Shown: piece by piece, positions 35,277 through 44,583 of the stretch
Layout: each line of letters begins with the position of its first letter
Numbering within the stretch: position 1 is the stretch's first letter
Source of the DNA: SHZL01 sp963784425
GTDB lineage: Bacteria > Pseudomonadota > Gammaproteobacteria > Xanthomonadales > SZUA-36
DNA length: 64,000 nucleotides
Assembly (NCBI GenBank): GCA_963784425.1
Contig: CAWARM010000011.1
Coordinates: forward strand, 372,001 to 436,000
Reading direction: 5' to 3'
The notes under the pieces: generated by a model
Database searches by the model: none
Told to the model about the DNA's origin: nothing
Seen by the model: the letters and a program-made list of their open reading frames with translations, nothing else
Translations under genes and position numbers: made by a program

Positions 35277-35672
35277 TCAGCCGAGGCGGACGAGGAGCGA
35301 TGCCGCTGTACGCACCTGCTCGGTCCAAACAGGGCTGTCATATCCCAGTGCCAATCGTTGGAACTTCGCTCTATAGGCAAAGAAGTATTCTTCGAGTAGC
35401 GCGCGAAAGCGAACCTTCTCCGCCGCGTTCAGCGCCGAATACGATTCAAGCCCTCGGACGTAGAGTTCTGCATTCCCCGGTTGTGCCATCAGGTGCCTGT
35501 GCCGGGAGAACGAATCGACTTCTCTCGCAGAGTGAGTAAGTCGGGTCAGTCGCGCCGATTCGTCAAGTTGCATGCTGTTCTGTCTTATCTGGACGGCCAG
35601 GCAGGCAAGCGTAGCGACAGTCGCAAGCGCCCCAACTAACTCTCCCATCCTACCGAGATCTTGCAGCGTCAT
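35277..35672 (-). CDS. Hypothetical membrane-anchored protein, probably C-terminally shortened
   Basis: A 131-residue protein with one N-terminal helix (MGELVGALATVATLACLAVQIRQN) and a helical soluble part (ALNAAEKVRFRALLEEYFFAYR). The pattern is common in environmental proteobacteria (an early GELVGALATVATL anchor followed by a helical domain), but those proteins are usually somewhat longer. The end here, after VWTEQVRTAASLLVRLG, looks premature. No function is known. Confidence 0.55.
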   Translation of the reverse strand: MTLQDLGRMGELVGALATVATLACLAVQIRQNSMQLDESARLTRLTHSAREVDSFSRHRHLMAQPGNAELYVRGLESYSALNAAEKVRFRALLEEYFFAYRAKFQRLALGYDSPVWTEQVRTAASLLVRLG

Positions 35673-36041
35673 CGTGGTGCCACCTAACTATGATCAAACC
35701 ACATATTCGGGGTGTTGCACGATAGAGTCCGCCGCCGCATGCAACGAGTCAAGCTTTTTTCCTGAGCTGCAACAAGCACTTGGCAGATGGCGCCTCAGCA
35801 CTCAGATGGTCACGCTCCCGCGCAGTATTACGAAATCATGGGGGAGGATCAGTTTTCGTTCGGGGTTCTGACGTTCACACTGGCCGTCTTCCCAGATTTG
35901 GGTTAGCGCAGTGCTCAGAGCATTGGCCGCAACCCAGGCTGGTTCTCTGGCAAAATCCAATTCGGAAATCAGGAAGGCCTTGCTGCTCGCCCTGCTGAGT
36001 CAGTAGGTCCTAACAACGCTTTCATCGGCCAGGAGTCTGCA
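35673..36041. other. 369-bp gap with no convincing gene
   Basis: Both strands lack a supported gene. A 40-codon open frame (about 35788-35910, with QYYEIMGEDQFSFGV) has no ribosome site and no recognised family. It may be debris of a lost gene, in keeping with the shortened gene on its left and the deleted one on its right. Confidence 0.5.
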
Positions 36042-36479
36042 ATGAAATTTTGCATCATCACGTTCGTAACGGCAGTGAATCTGGTGTTAGCGGCCGTAGC
36101 ATGCGCGGATGAAACACACCTGGGTATCATGAGCGTCAATGCATGGGGCGGCAGGCAAAACGCGGAAAAATCGAGCGCCGAAACCATCGTTGCAATCCAG
36201 GCGGCCCAGGCAGATGTGATTGGCCTGCAGGAAGCCAGCGCAGAATCTGTCCCCTGCCGTTCGGATTACTGCCCACCACAGGGGCCTTCGATTGCCACGG
36301 ACCAACCACAGGACCACCGCAATCGTATTGACTTCATTTTCGTCCTCGGCGAGTCTGTGGTGGTGAACGAGGCCGCAGTTGTAGGTGAATCCTCGGCCGT
36401 GGCTGACATCGTGGTCAGGCCCTGGCCCTCAGATCATCGTGCCGTGGTGGCGCGCATCACATCAGGTCAGATAAATTAG
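36042..36479 (+). pseudogene. Endonuclease/exonuclease/phosphatase-family protein with an internal deletion
   Basis: A 145-residue frame with a signal peptide (cleavage near ACAD). The EEP-fold start is intact (MSVNAWGG, then QADVIGLQEASAE with the metal-binding Glu). After a short Cys-containing stretch it jumps to the family's C-terminal end (DHRNRIDFIFVLGE, then WPSDHRAVVARI with the catalytic Asp-His). Family members are usually twice this length, and the central strands carrying the other catalytic residues are missing. I infer an in-frame internal deletion of a secreted phosphodiesterase, so activity is unlikely. Confidence 0.7.
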
Positions 36480-36594
36480 GGACCAGCGGCAGGAACCTTA
36501 AGCGCGCACCCGGCGTCAAAGCGCCGATGTCCGGGGCCCGGCGTGTGGTGTTGATCCGGCGCCCTTAAATACACACTTTCAGGAGATTCCGCCA

Positions 36595-37479
36595 ATGATG
36601 CGCATCCTCATGTTCCTCGCCACCAATATTGCAGTCCTGGTGTTGGTCAGTATCGTGTTCCAGGTACTGGGTATCCAAGGCACGCTGGCGAAAAACGGCG
36701 TTGACCTGGACCTGCAGTCATTGCTGGTCATGGCAGCGGTGATTGGCTTCAGCGGCTCGTTCATTTCGCTGGCCATGTCCAAGTTCATGGCCAAGCGCGC
36801 CATGGGAGTCCAGGTCATTGAGCAACCCCGCAACAACACCGAAAAGTGGTTATTCGACACTGTCAAGCGTCAGGCCGAGCAGGCCGGCATCAGCATGCCG
36901 GAAGTTGGAATCTTCCAGTCACCCGAACCAAACGCCTTCGCCACCGGCATGCGACGCAATGCCGCCCTGGTGGCAGTGAGTACCGGGTTGTTGCAAAGCA
37001 TGAAGGCCGAGGAAGTGGAGGCCGTGCTCGGCCACGAGATCTCCCATGTCGCCAATGGCGACATGGTCACCATGGCCCTGATGCAGGGTGTGGTGAACAC
37101 CTTCGTTATTTTCCTTGCCCGCGTCATTGGCCACGTTGTTGACCGCGTAGTTTTCAAGACTGAACGGGGTTATGGTCCGGCATATTACATTACATCCATC
37201 GTGGCCCAGATCTGCCTTTCCATTTTCGCCTCGATGATCGTCATGTGGTTTTCCCGCCGGCGGGAGTTCCGCGCGGATGCTGGCGGGGCCAACCTGGCGG
37301 GGCGTTTCAAGATGATAGGCGCACTGCAGGCCTTGCAGCGCTCACAGCAACCGCACGATTTGCCGGGACAGCTGGCTGCTTTTGGGATTTCCGGTGGCGT
37401 GGGTGATGGCCTGAAAAAGCTGTTCATGAGCCATCCGCCACTGGAGCAGCGGATTGCCGCATTGCAGGCCCAGGGTTGA
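36595..37479 (+). CDS. htpX: Membrane protease HtpX
   Basis: A 294-residue M48 zinc metalloprotease of the inner membrane that degrades misfolded membrane proteins alongside FtsH. Two N-terminal helices are followed by ANIAVLVLVSIVFQ-type sequence and QSPEPNAFATGMRRNAALVAVS. The zinc motif VLGHEISHVANGDM lies near residue 145, and RRREFRADAGGANLAG supplies the third ligand. Length is typical. The ATG at 36598 is an equally possible start, since GGAG lies 14 bp before 36595. Confidence 0.96.
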   Translation: MMRILMFLATNIAVLVLVSIVFQVLGIQGTLAKNGVDLDLQSLLVMAAVIGFSGSFISLAMSKFMAKRAMGVQVIEQPRNNTEKWLFDTVKRQAEQAGISMPEVGIFQSPEPNAFATGMRRNAALVAVSTGLLQSMKAEEVEAVLGHEISHVANGDMVTMALMQGVVNTFVIFLARVIGHVVDRVVFKTERGYGPAYYITSIVAQICLSIFASMIVMWFSRRREFRADAGGANLAGRFKMIGALQALQRSQQPHDLPGQLAAFGISGGVGDGLKKLFMSHPPLEQRIAALQAQG

Positions 37480-37493
37480 GACCGGCTTGGTGA

Positions 37494-39671
37494 TCAGGGT
37501 TTGATAATTTTTAGCAGTCGCCTTTGCGGGTGCCGGAGCTTGCTGGCATCGTCTGTCTTGTTGGCCAGGTAACTGCCGTCGGGCTGCATGTCCCAGCCTG
37601 CCATGTCATCCTGCCAGGGAATGGTGAAACATTCCTCGATGATCCGCTCCTGCAGCAGCTTGTTGTCGATGGGGAAAGCCACCTCGACGCGCTCCAACAG
37701 GTTGCGCCCCATCCAGTCCGCACTGGAGCACCAGATCTCCCGGCTGCCCGCGTTGACGAAGTGAAATACCCGCGCGTGCTCCAGGAATCGTCCGACCACG
37801 GAACGAACCCGAATCGTTTCGGAAATTCCTTTCAACCCCGGCCGCAAGCAACACATGCCCCGCACCAGTAAGCGGATAGGAACCCCGGCTTGCGCAGCGG
37901 AGTACAAAGCCTGGATTATTTTTGGTTCCGTTAGGGCATTGACCTTGATGTTAATTCCGCAGGGTTTGCCTGCTTTTGCGTGCTTTCGTTCGCGGCGTAT
38001 CTTGGCAATCAGCTGTTTGTGCAGGGTAAAGGGCGCGTGCAACAGGCGTTTGAGGTTGTTCAACTTCGCCAGGCCTGAGAACTGTTTGAACACGAGATGT
38101 ACGTCTTCGGCAATCTGGCGGTCAGAGGTCAATAAGCCGATATCGGTATACAGCGCCGCGGTTCCCGAATGATAGTTTCCGGTCCCGAGGTGCACGTACT
38201 TGCGCATTCGTCTGCGTTCCCGCCGCACGATCAGCAGCATCTTGGCGTGCGTCTTGCGGCCAAATACACCATATACCACCTGCACGCCAGCACTTTGCAG
38301 GCGCGTGGCGAGGCTGATATTGGCCTCCTCATCAAAACGGGCGCGCAATTCCACAACCACGGTGACGTCCTTGCCATTGCGCGCCGCATCGATCAACAGG
38401 CTAACAATCTGGGAATCAACCCCGGTGCGGTACAGAGTCTGGTTAATGGCCAGTACGTTGGGGTCACGACTGGCCTGTCGCAACAACTCAATCACGGTGT
38501 TAAAGCTTTCATAGGGGTGATGCAGCAACACATCGCGACGCCGCAAAATACTGAAATAATCCGTTTGACCGGCCAGGTAGCTCTTCACCACGGGCTTGAA
38601 CACCGGGTATTTCAAATCGGGACGGTCGATCAGCTTGATTGCCTCTGACAGGCGGTTCAGGTTGACCGGCCCCTCGTATTGGTAAAGGTCAGCGGCCTGC
38701 AGGTCGAATTTAGTAGCCAGGAATTTTTCCAGAGCCGGCGGGCAGCTTGAGTTGGTCTCCAAACGGACTGCGGCAGCAAAGCCCCGTTCCATCAATTCTC
38801 CCTTGATGGCGCTGGCCAGATTCTCGATTTCCTCCTCGTCTATCAGCAACTCCGAGTTGCGTGTCACCCGGAACTGGTGGATACCAAGAATTTCCATTCC
38901 AGGAAACAGGTCGGCGGTAAAAGCGCTCAGCACCGAGCCCAACAATACGAAATCATGCGGTCCCCGGGAATAGGATCGCGGGATGAGAATGACCCGCGGT
39001 AAGGAACGCGGCGCCCGGATCAAAGCCATGCTGGCTTCGCGGCCGAACGCATCGCGGCCGCGCAATTCCACCGCGCAGGTCAGGCTCTTGGTGAGGATTC
39101 GCGGAAAGGGATGAACTGTGTCCAGTCCGAGCGGGCTCAGTACCGGCATCAGTTCATTTTTGAAGTGACGGCGCAGCCAGGCGCGCTGCCGCCCGGTCCA
39201 GTCCTGCGGCAACAGGAAACGGATCTGTTCGGCTTCCAGCTGCGGCGTGAGTACTTCGTGCAACACCCGGTACTGCTCGCGCACCAGGCGTAAAACGCTC
39301 TGCCGGATGGCATCGAGGGTCTTGGACGCAGACAGTCCATCGGCGCCGGGCCTGGCTGCGCCGTGCAATATGAGTTGCTTCAAGGACGCCACCCGTACCT
39401 CGAAAAATTCATCCACCAGCAAGCTGGTTATGCACAGGAAGCGCAAGCGCTCCAGCAAAGGCACCTGTTCATCCAGGGCCTGGCCCAGGACACGCTCGAT
39501 GAACTTCAGTTGTGCCAGCTCCGGGTTGATATAGAGCGAGGGGTCACTTAGCTCAGGGATGGCCACGGCTTTTTGGGCCGGAGCCTTCCGGGGCGGGGCT
39601 TCCTGAGCCTCAGCCTCCATGGGCTCGGCAGACGCAGTCCGGGCAAAAATGGATGTTACTTTCGCTGTCAT
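37494..39671 (-). CDS. ppk1: Polyphosphate kinase 1
   Basis: A 725-residue enzyme making inorganic polyphosphate from ATP. Family landmarks are LAQLKFIERVLGQALDEQVPL near the N-terminus, ALIRAPRSLPRVILIPRSY, the phosphorylated-His region VYGVFGRKTHAKMLLIVRRE, HLGTGNYHSGTAALYTDIGL and the C-terminal IWCSSADWMGRNLLERVE. The start was set at 39671 (MTAKVTSIF), where homology begins. The frame is open for another 134 codons upstream into the repeat-rich leader and Rieske gene, which is chance. It converges on htpX with a 14-bp gap. Confidence 0.95.
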   Translation of the reverse strand: MTAKVTSIFARTASAEPMEAEAQEAPPRKAPAQKAVAIPELSDPSLYINPELAQLKFIERVLGQALDEQVPLLERLRFLCITSLLVDEFFEVRVASLKQLILHGAARPGADGLSASKTLDAIRQSVLRLVREQYRVLHEVLTPQLEAEQIRFLLPQDWTGRQRAWLRRHFKNELMPVLSPLGLDTVHPFPRILTKSLTCAVELRGRDAFGREASMALIRAPRSLPRVILIPRSYSRGPHDFVLLGSVLSAFTADLFPGMEILGIHQFRVTRNSELLIDEEEIENLASAIKGELMERGFAAAVRLETNSSCPPALEKFLATKFDLQAADLYQYEGPVNLNRLSEAIKLIDRPDLKYPVFKPVVKSYLAGQTDYFSILRRRDVLLHHPYESFNTVIELLRQASRDPNVLAINQTLYRTGVDSQIVSLLIDAARNGKDVTVVVELRARFDEEANISLATRLQSAGVQVVYGVFGRKTHAKMLLIVRRERRRMRKYVHLGTGNYHSGTAALYTDIGLLTSDRQIAEDVHLVFKQFSGLAKLNNLKRLLHAPFTLHKQLIAKIRRERKHAKAGKPCGINIKVNALTEPKIIQALYSAAQAGVPIRLLVRGMCCLRPGLKGISETIRVRSVVGRFLEHARVFHFVNAGSREIWCSSADWMGRNLLERVEVAFPIDNKLLQERIIEECFTIPWQDDMAGWDMQPDGSYLANKTDDASKLRHPQRRLLKIIKP

Positions 39672-39722
39672 GGTTTCAGTATATAACGGCCCGGTTAAAT
39701 TTCCGCTGTTTCGGGTGAGCTC

Positions 39723-39821
39723 AGCAAAGGTCCTTTGCTGCCGTACCTCATCACTAATCTCGCGGAACAGACAGCAGCCATGCAGGTAGGTTTCACCTGC
39801 GAAGTTAGGTACATTAGTGAT
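39723..39821 (+). promoter_or_regulatory. Inverted-repeat-rich leader of the Rieske oxygenase gene
   Basis: Between ppk1 and the oxygenase start lie a 17-bp palindrome (AGCAAAGGTCCTTTGCT, 39723-39739), a 6-bp hairpin (GCAGGT/ACCTGC, 39782-39800) and two interleaved pairs. GTACCT (39743) pairs with AGGTAC (39807), and ATCACTAAT (39750) pairs with ATTAGTGAT (39813). The a-b-a'-b' order allows either alternative hairpins or a pseudoknot in a transcript, or paired operator half-sites in DNA. No known riboswitch was recognised. Confidence 0.45.
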
Positions 39822-39845
39822 CCGACCCAAATTGCTGACAGATCC

Positions 39846-40976
39846 ATGCTCACTCAGACCCACTCCACCCTGCCCGCCGCGTGGTATTACGACCCGGAGC
39901 AGTACCGCCGCGAAATGGAGTGCATTTGGTGGAAGGAATGGCTGTGCGTGGCGCGCGTAAGCGAGCTGCCGGAGGTCGGGCGCTACCGCGTGATCCAGGC
40001 AGGTACCCAGCAGGTCATCATCACCCGCACCGGGCACAACGAATTTCGGGCTTTCCATAACACCTGCCGCCACCGGGGGTCATTACTGTGTGAGAGCACC
40101 ACCGGGCAATTCCAGGGGCAGCGCATCGTCTGTCCCTACCACGCCTGGACTTATTCTCTTCAAGGCGATTTACTGCGCACCCCCCGCAAAATTGAAGGCA
40201 CTGATTTTAACCCCGAATCCTGGTCCCTCTACCCGGTAGCCCTGGATACCTGGGGCGGCTTTGTTTTCATCAACCTTGCCGAACAGCCGCAGGCCAGCCT
40301 GCAGCAGGCATTCGGTGGTGAAACGCAAACGCTGGCCAACTGGCCACTGGCTGAACTGGGGCTGGCGCATCGCGAGACACACACGCTGGAGTGCAACTGG
40401 AAAATTTTCTGGGAGAACTTCCTCGAGTGCTACCACTGCCCTAACGTACACCATGACCTCTGCCGCCTGGTTCCGCTGTATGGCCAGGGACTGAACTCGA
40501 TGAACGATCTCCCGCCGGGCAGCCCGGCGGTAGCCCAGCCGAACGGATCCTGCCTTGCCCCCGGTGCGGTTACCTGGACCCCGGACGGGCGCACGAGCCT
40601 GCCCTGGTTTGAAGGTTTGACTGCACATGAGCAGTCCGTGGGCATGACGTTTGTGAGCTTGCAGCCCAGCGTGTTCATCGTCGCACACGTCGATTATGTT
40701 CGTTCGGTGCACGTGATGCCGCTGGGGCCGGAGCGCACGCAACTTACCGTGAACTGGATGCTGTTACCACAAACCCTGGCCAGTGGAGCGGTCGACATAC
40801 CCGCGCTGATCGCTCTCGGTAACCAGGTAGTGCAGGAAGATGCACGGGTGTGCGAGCTGAATCAGAAAGGCCTGCGCAGCCTGCGCCACCAGAGCGGAGT
40901 GCTGGTCCCCCAGGAGTATGACGTGCTCGCGTTTGACAATTGGGTGAGGAGCAGCTTGAGCGCCGGAACGAACTAA
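39846..40976 (+). CDS. Rieske-type aromatic-ring-hydroxylating / amine monooxygenase alpha subunit
   Basis: A 376-residue non-heme iron oxygenase. The Rieske [2Fe-2S] site at residues 65-110 has CRHRG and CPYHAW. The catalytic domain has the mononuclear iron motif ENFLECYHCPNVHHDLC. The overall pattern (WENFLECYHC) is shared with glycine-betaine and carnitine monooxygenases as well as aromatic dioxygenases, so the substrate is open. No reductase or beta subunit is adjacent. The start at 39846 (MLTQTHSTLPAAWYY) is where homology begins. Converges by 4 bp with a small membrane gene. Confidence 0.88.
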   Translation: MLTQTHSTLPAAWYYDPEQYRREMECIWWKEWLCVARVSELPEVGRYRVIQAGTQQVIITRTGHNEFRAFHNTCRHRGSLLCESTTGQFQGQRIVCPYHAWTYSLQGDLLRTPRKIEGTDFNPESWSLYPVALDTWGGFVFINLAEQPQASLQQAFGGETQTLANWPLAELGLAHRETHTLECNWKIFWENFLECYHCPNVHHDLCRLVPLYGQGLNSMNDLPPGSPAVAQPNGSCLAPGAVTWTPDGRTSLPWFEGLTAHEQSVGMTFVSLQPSVFIVAHVDYVRSVHVMPLGPERTQLTVNWMLLPQTLASGAVDIPALIALGNQVVQEDARVCELNQKGLRSLRHQSGVLVPQEYDVLAFDNWVRSSLSAGTN

Positions 40977-41155
40977 CGGGCCTTTGATCCAGGTGGTTTG
41001 CGTTTCAAGCGGGACAAAACAGCCAGCAACAGGCCCAGTATGACCTCGTCGGCAAAGGGGATGATGTCGGGTATGAAGAGGTCCAGCACGAAAACAACAG
41101 CAGTGAGCAGCACCAGTGATGGAAACCTGAGCGATTCCGTATAGCGCTTGACCAT
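40973..41155 (-). CDS. Small DUF6116-like membrane protein
   Basis: A 60-residue protein from MVKRYTESLRFPSLVLLTAV with two hydrophobic segments (about 10-25 and 30-45) and a basic tail (SRLKRKPPGSKAR). The pattern VLDLFIPDIIPFADE fits a family of small proteobacterial proteins of unknown function. In-frame starts at 41170 and 41200 are possible. Its stop overlaps the end of the Rieske gene. Confidence 0.7.
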   Translation of the reverse strand: MVKRYTESLRFPSLVLLTAVVFVLDLFIPDIIPFADEVILGLLLAVLSRLKRKPPGSKAR

Positions 41156-41324
41156 GCCTTTGTTGATCATGGTGCTTTGACGATCATGGGGTTTTGTCAA
41201 TCATCGGTTTTAGTTAATCATCGGTTTCTTTGGCATCGCCATGTAGAATCATACCTGCTTACAGTGCCTGCATGCGATGGCAGGGAGCCCTGTTGAGCAC
41301 ATGCCATCCCGGGAAAACGACTCT

Positions 41325-42560
41325 ATGAATTTTTCATACTCCGAAAAGACCACGCAATGGATCTCTCGCCTCAACCGGTTCATGGATGAGCATATTTATC
41401 CCATAGAGAAAGACTACCCCGCTCACCTGGCCGGGTCTGCCGATCCGTGGTGCACGCCCCCGCTGATGGAACGCCTCAAGGAGCTTGCCAGGGCACAAGG
41501 CTTGTGGAACCTGTTCATGCCGGGAGATAAAGAGGGTGTCGGGCATGGTGCGGGCCTGAGTAATTTGGAGTATGCCCCGCTCGCCGAAATCATGGGACGA
41601 GTGCCCTGGGCCTCCGAAGCATTCAACTGCAGTGCTCCGGATACCGGCAACATGGGTGTGCTGGCGAGTTATGGCAACACGGCTCAGCAGCAGCAATGGC
41701 TGCAGCCTCTGCTCGCCGGCAAGATCCGTTCCGGATTTGCCATGACCGAGCCGGACGTGGCCAGCAGTGACGCCACCAACGTGCAAACCTCGATGGTACG
41801 TGAAGGTGATGAGTATGTGATTAACGGACGGAAGTGGTTCACTTCGGGCGCGATGAATCGCAACTGCCGTATCCTGATCGTTATGGGAAAAACCGACCCG
41901 GGCAACAAAAACCTGCATCAGCAGCAGTCCATGATCCTCGTGCCGATGGACAGTCCGGGTCTGCGCATCATTCGCCCCTTGTCCAGTTTTGGTTACCTGG
42001 ATCAACCCGAGGGTCATGCTGAAATAGTATTTGAAAATGTGCGGGTGCCGGCCGGCAACCTGTTACTGGGCGAAGGCCGCGGCTTTGAGATTGCCCAGGG
42101 TCGCCTGGGACCCGGACGGATTCACCACTGCATGCGCCTGATTGGTTGCGCGCAGCGCGCGCTGGAAATGGCCTGTGTGCGGGTGGAACAGCGCACCACC
42201 TTTGGACGTAAGCTCAGCCAGCACCAGTCGGTGCGTGAAGCCCTTGCCACCAGCTTTTGCGAGATTGAGCAGGCACGCCTGCTCACGCTGAAGGCGGCCG
42301 ACCAGATGGACCGCCACGGCAACAAGGCCGCCCGCGAGTTGATCAGTGCAATAAAAATTGTCGCCCCCCAAATGGCTTGCAGAGTGATCGATCGAGTAAT
42401 CCAGATCCATGGGGGTGCAGGGGTGACAAGCGACTTCCCGTTTGCCTATGCTTATCACTATGCGCGCACCGTACGCCTGGCGGACGGACCTGACGAAGTG
42501 CACATGATGCAACTGGGCCGTGACCTGGTGCAGCGCTATACTCAACCACCCATGAGCTGA
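41325..42560 (+). CDS. Acyl-CoA dehydrogenase
   Basis: A 411-residue FAD flavoprotein oxidising acyl-CoA to the 2-enoyl form. Signatures are FAMTEPDVASSDATN near residue 140, INGRKWFTSGAMN, RLGPGRIHHCMRLIG and QIHGGAGVTSDFPFAYAYHY. ADGPDEVHMMQLGR at the C-terminus, in place of the EGTNEI-type segment of medium-chain enzymes, is usual for the ACAD10/11-like branch, so an atypical acyl chain is possible. I chose ATG 41325 because homology starts there; ATGs at 41277 and 41301 are in frame. It is followed by a TPR lipoprotein, not by beta-oxidation genes. Confidence 0.92.
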   Translation: MNFSYSEKTTQWISRLNRFMDEHIYPIEKDYPAHLAGSADPWCTPPLMERLKELARAQGLWNLFMPGDKEGVGHGAGLSNLEYAPLAEIMGRVPWASEAFNCSAPDTGNMGVLASYGNTAQQQQWLQPLLAGKIRSGFAMTEPDVASSDATNVQTSMVREGDEYVINGRKWFTSGAMNRNCRILIVMGKTDPGNKNLHQQQSMILVPMDSPGLRIIRPLSSFGYLDQPEGHAEIVFENVRVPAGNLLLGEGRGFEIAQGRLGPGRIHHCMRLIGCAQRALEMACVRVEQRTTFGRKLSQHQSVREALATSFCEIEQARLLTLKAADQMDRHGNKAARELISAIKIVAPQMACRVIDRVIQIHGGAGVTSDFPFAYAYHYARTVRLADGPDEVHMMQLGRDLVQRYTQPPMS

Positions 42561-42613
42561 TTTTTCGTAGCCATCAGTCCACTCGAGCCCAGTACACTAA
42601 GGAATAAAACGTC

Positions 42614-44413
42614 ATGAACACTGGAAAGGCCCCAATCCTGCCACTGCCATTGTCGATCCTGGTCCTGCTGACAACCCTGCTCGCGGCCTGCGGTGACCGA
42701 TCGGCGGAACCATCCCTTGGACAACCTGCCGCCCAGTCCGCCACACAGGCCGCCGCACAATCCGGCGACCCGGACACAGCAATTGCCGCAGATCAAACCC
42801 AGGCCGAAGCAGCTGTCAAAAGTGAAGTTATTGCCCGCGCCGGCGCACCGCTGTTTGAAGGGATGGGCGAGCATCAGCATCCTGTCACCGTCAGCGACCC
42901 GTGGGCACAAAAGTACTTCAACCAGGGCCTGGTCCTGGATTTTGCTTTTAACCACGCAGAATCCGTGCGCTCGTTCAAGGCCGCGCAAAAGCTGGATGAA
43001 AACTGTGCCATGTGTTACTGGGGCGAAGCCCTGGCGCTGGGGCCAAACATCAACGTAACCAGCAATGGCAAGGCCACCATGACGGAGCAGGCCCAGCGCG
43101 ATGCATATACAGCGATCCAGAAAGCCATTGCACTGAAGAGCCATGCCAGCGAGCGGGAAGCCGATTACATTGATGCACTGGCTGCGCGTTATAACGGCGA
43201 CCCCACCTCGGCGCGCGCGGCACAGGACCTGGCTTATGCCGATGCCATGCGAATCCTGTACCAAAAGTACCCGGAAGATGACGACGCCGCAGCCTTGTTT
43301 GCCGAAGCCCTGATGACCACCATGCCGTGGGATTACTGGCTGGACCCGGACCATCCCAAGCCCGGTACCGTGGAAGTGATCGATGCGCTGGAAACCGTGC
43401 TGCACAGGTCACCCAAACACCCCATGGCCCTGCACCTGTATATCCACGCAGTAGAAGCGTCTTCCAACCCGGGGCGGGCAGAAGTTGCTGCCGATACTCT
43501 TGCCAACCTGGTGCCGGGCGCCGGGCACCTGGTGCACATGCCTGCGCACCTGTACTGGCGGGTGGGCCGCTACCACGACGCATCGGAAGCCAACATTCGC
43601 GCAGCTGCGGTAGATGAGGCTTACATCGCCCAGTGCAATGCCCAGGGTTTTTATCCGGCCATGTACTACCCGCACAACATCCATTTCCTCTGGGCTGCTT
43701 CCAGCATGGAAGGACGCAGCGAACTGGCCATTCAGTCGGCCCGCAGGGTGGCCGCCAATGTGCAAATGCAAATGATCAAAGAGTTTCCAAGTGTGGAATT
43801 CTTCCACACCATTCCCTTGTTGGCGCTGACCCAATTCGGCCGCTGGGAAGAAATCCTGCAGGAACCCCGGCCGGAGGCTGAACTGGATTACTCCAATGCC
43901 ATCTGGCATTACGCACGCGCCACTGCCTATGCGCGCCTTGGAAATATCCCCGCTGCACAGGCGGAACACGCAGCCCTCGTTCCCCTGCGGGAATCCACCA
44001 GTGTGCAATTCCTTGACACCACACTCTACCCTGCCACCCAGCTACTGCTGATTGCTGATGAGCTCGTACTCGGTGAAATCGCCCTGGCGGAAAACCACAT
44101 GGACCAGGCTACCGACCATTTTGCCAAGGCCGTTGCCGCGCAAGACGCGCTGCCATACACCGAGCCGCCTTTCTGGTACTACCCTACGCGCGAGTCACTG
44201 GGCTTTGCCTGGCTGCAGGCGGGCAATGCACCCGAGGCTGAAAAGGTCTTCCGCCGCGACCTGGAAATTTACGTGCACAACGGCTGGTCCATGTACGGAC
44301 TGGTGCAGAGTTTGCAGGCACAAGGGAAAGTGGCCGAGGCGGAGGAAGTCCAGCACCACCTCGATGTCGCCTGGGCGGAGGCCGATGTGGACCTGGGTTC
44401 TACACGTTTCTGA
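42614..44413 (+). CDS. TPR-repeat lipoprotein
   Basis: A 599-residue predicted lipoprotein (lipobox LLAAC at about residues 22-26). An Ala/Gln-rich low-complexity linker (residues 35-70) is followed by many TPR-like helices, for example WAQKYFNQGLVLDFAFNHAE with ENCAMCYWGEALALGPN, and ALPYTEPPFWYYPTRESLG near the end. Conserved HEAEEA-like positions are absent, so it is a scaffold and not an enzyme. It ends 4 bp before an inverted-repeat element. Confidence 0.85.
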   Translation: MNTGKAPILPLPLSILVLLTTLLAACGDRSAEPSLGQPAAQSATQAAAQSGDPDTAIAADQTQAEAAVKSEVIARAGAPLFEGMGEHQHPVTVSDPWAQKYFNQGLVLDFAFNHAESVRSFKAAQKLDENCAMCYWGEALALGPNINVTSNGKATMTEQAQRDAYTAIQKAIALKSHASEREADYIDALAARYNGDPTSARAAQDLAYADAMRILYQKYPEDDDAAALFAEALMTTMPWDYWLDPDHPKPGTVEVIDALETVLHRSPKHPMALHLYIHAVEASSNPGRAEVAADTLANLVPGAGHLVHMPAHLYWRVGRYHDASEANIRAAAVDEAYIAQCNAQGFYPAMYYPHNIHFLWAASSMEGRSELAIQSARRVAANVQMQMIKEFPSVEFFHTIPLLALTQFGRWEEILQEPRPEAELDYSNAIWHYARATAYARLGNIPAAQAEHAALVPLRESTSVQFLDTTLYPATQLLLIADELVLGEIALAENHMDQATDHFAKAVAAQDALPYTEPPFWYYPTRESLGFAWLQAGNAPEAEKVFRRDLEIYVHNGWSMYGLVQSLQAQGKVAEAEEVQHHLDVAWAEADVDLGSTRF

Positions 44414-44416
44414 GCT

Positions 44417-44583
44417 CTAGTGGCCTGTAGCAGCCAAATCAATACCGCCTGGGCGCGTCTCGCGCACCGATGCGGCGTTGCTCGTCGTCGCCATAGCGCC
44501 GACTATGCCTCCTCCTCGCGCCTTGCCTCGGTACGCGATCCATCACCCAGATCAGTGCCGATTTGGCTGTTACAGGCCACTAG
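44417..44583. repeat. 167-bp element with 24-bp terminal inverted repeats
   Basis: The left end begins CTAGTGGCCTGTAGCAGCC (44417-44440). The right end (44560-44583) is its reverse complement with one mismatch in 24. The 119-bp interior is GC-rich and contains no gene. Compact size and strong terminal symmetry suggest a non-autonomous repetitive element (MITE or extragenic palindrome). It sits between converging genes, and the MFS stop codon lies inside the right arm, so it may also act as a bidirectional terminator. Confidence 0.8.

Noticed and set aside
41201..41230. Direct repeat AATCATCGGTTT twice with an 18-bp period
   Set aside because: Only two short copies and no matching third; insufficient to call an operator.
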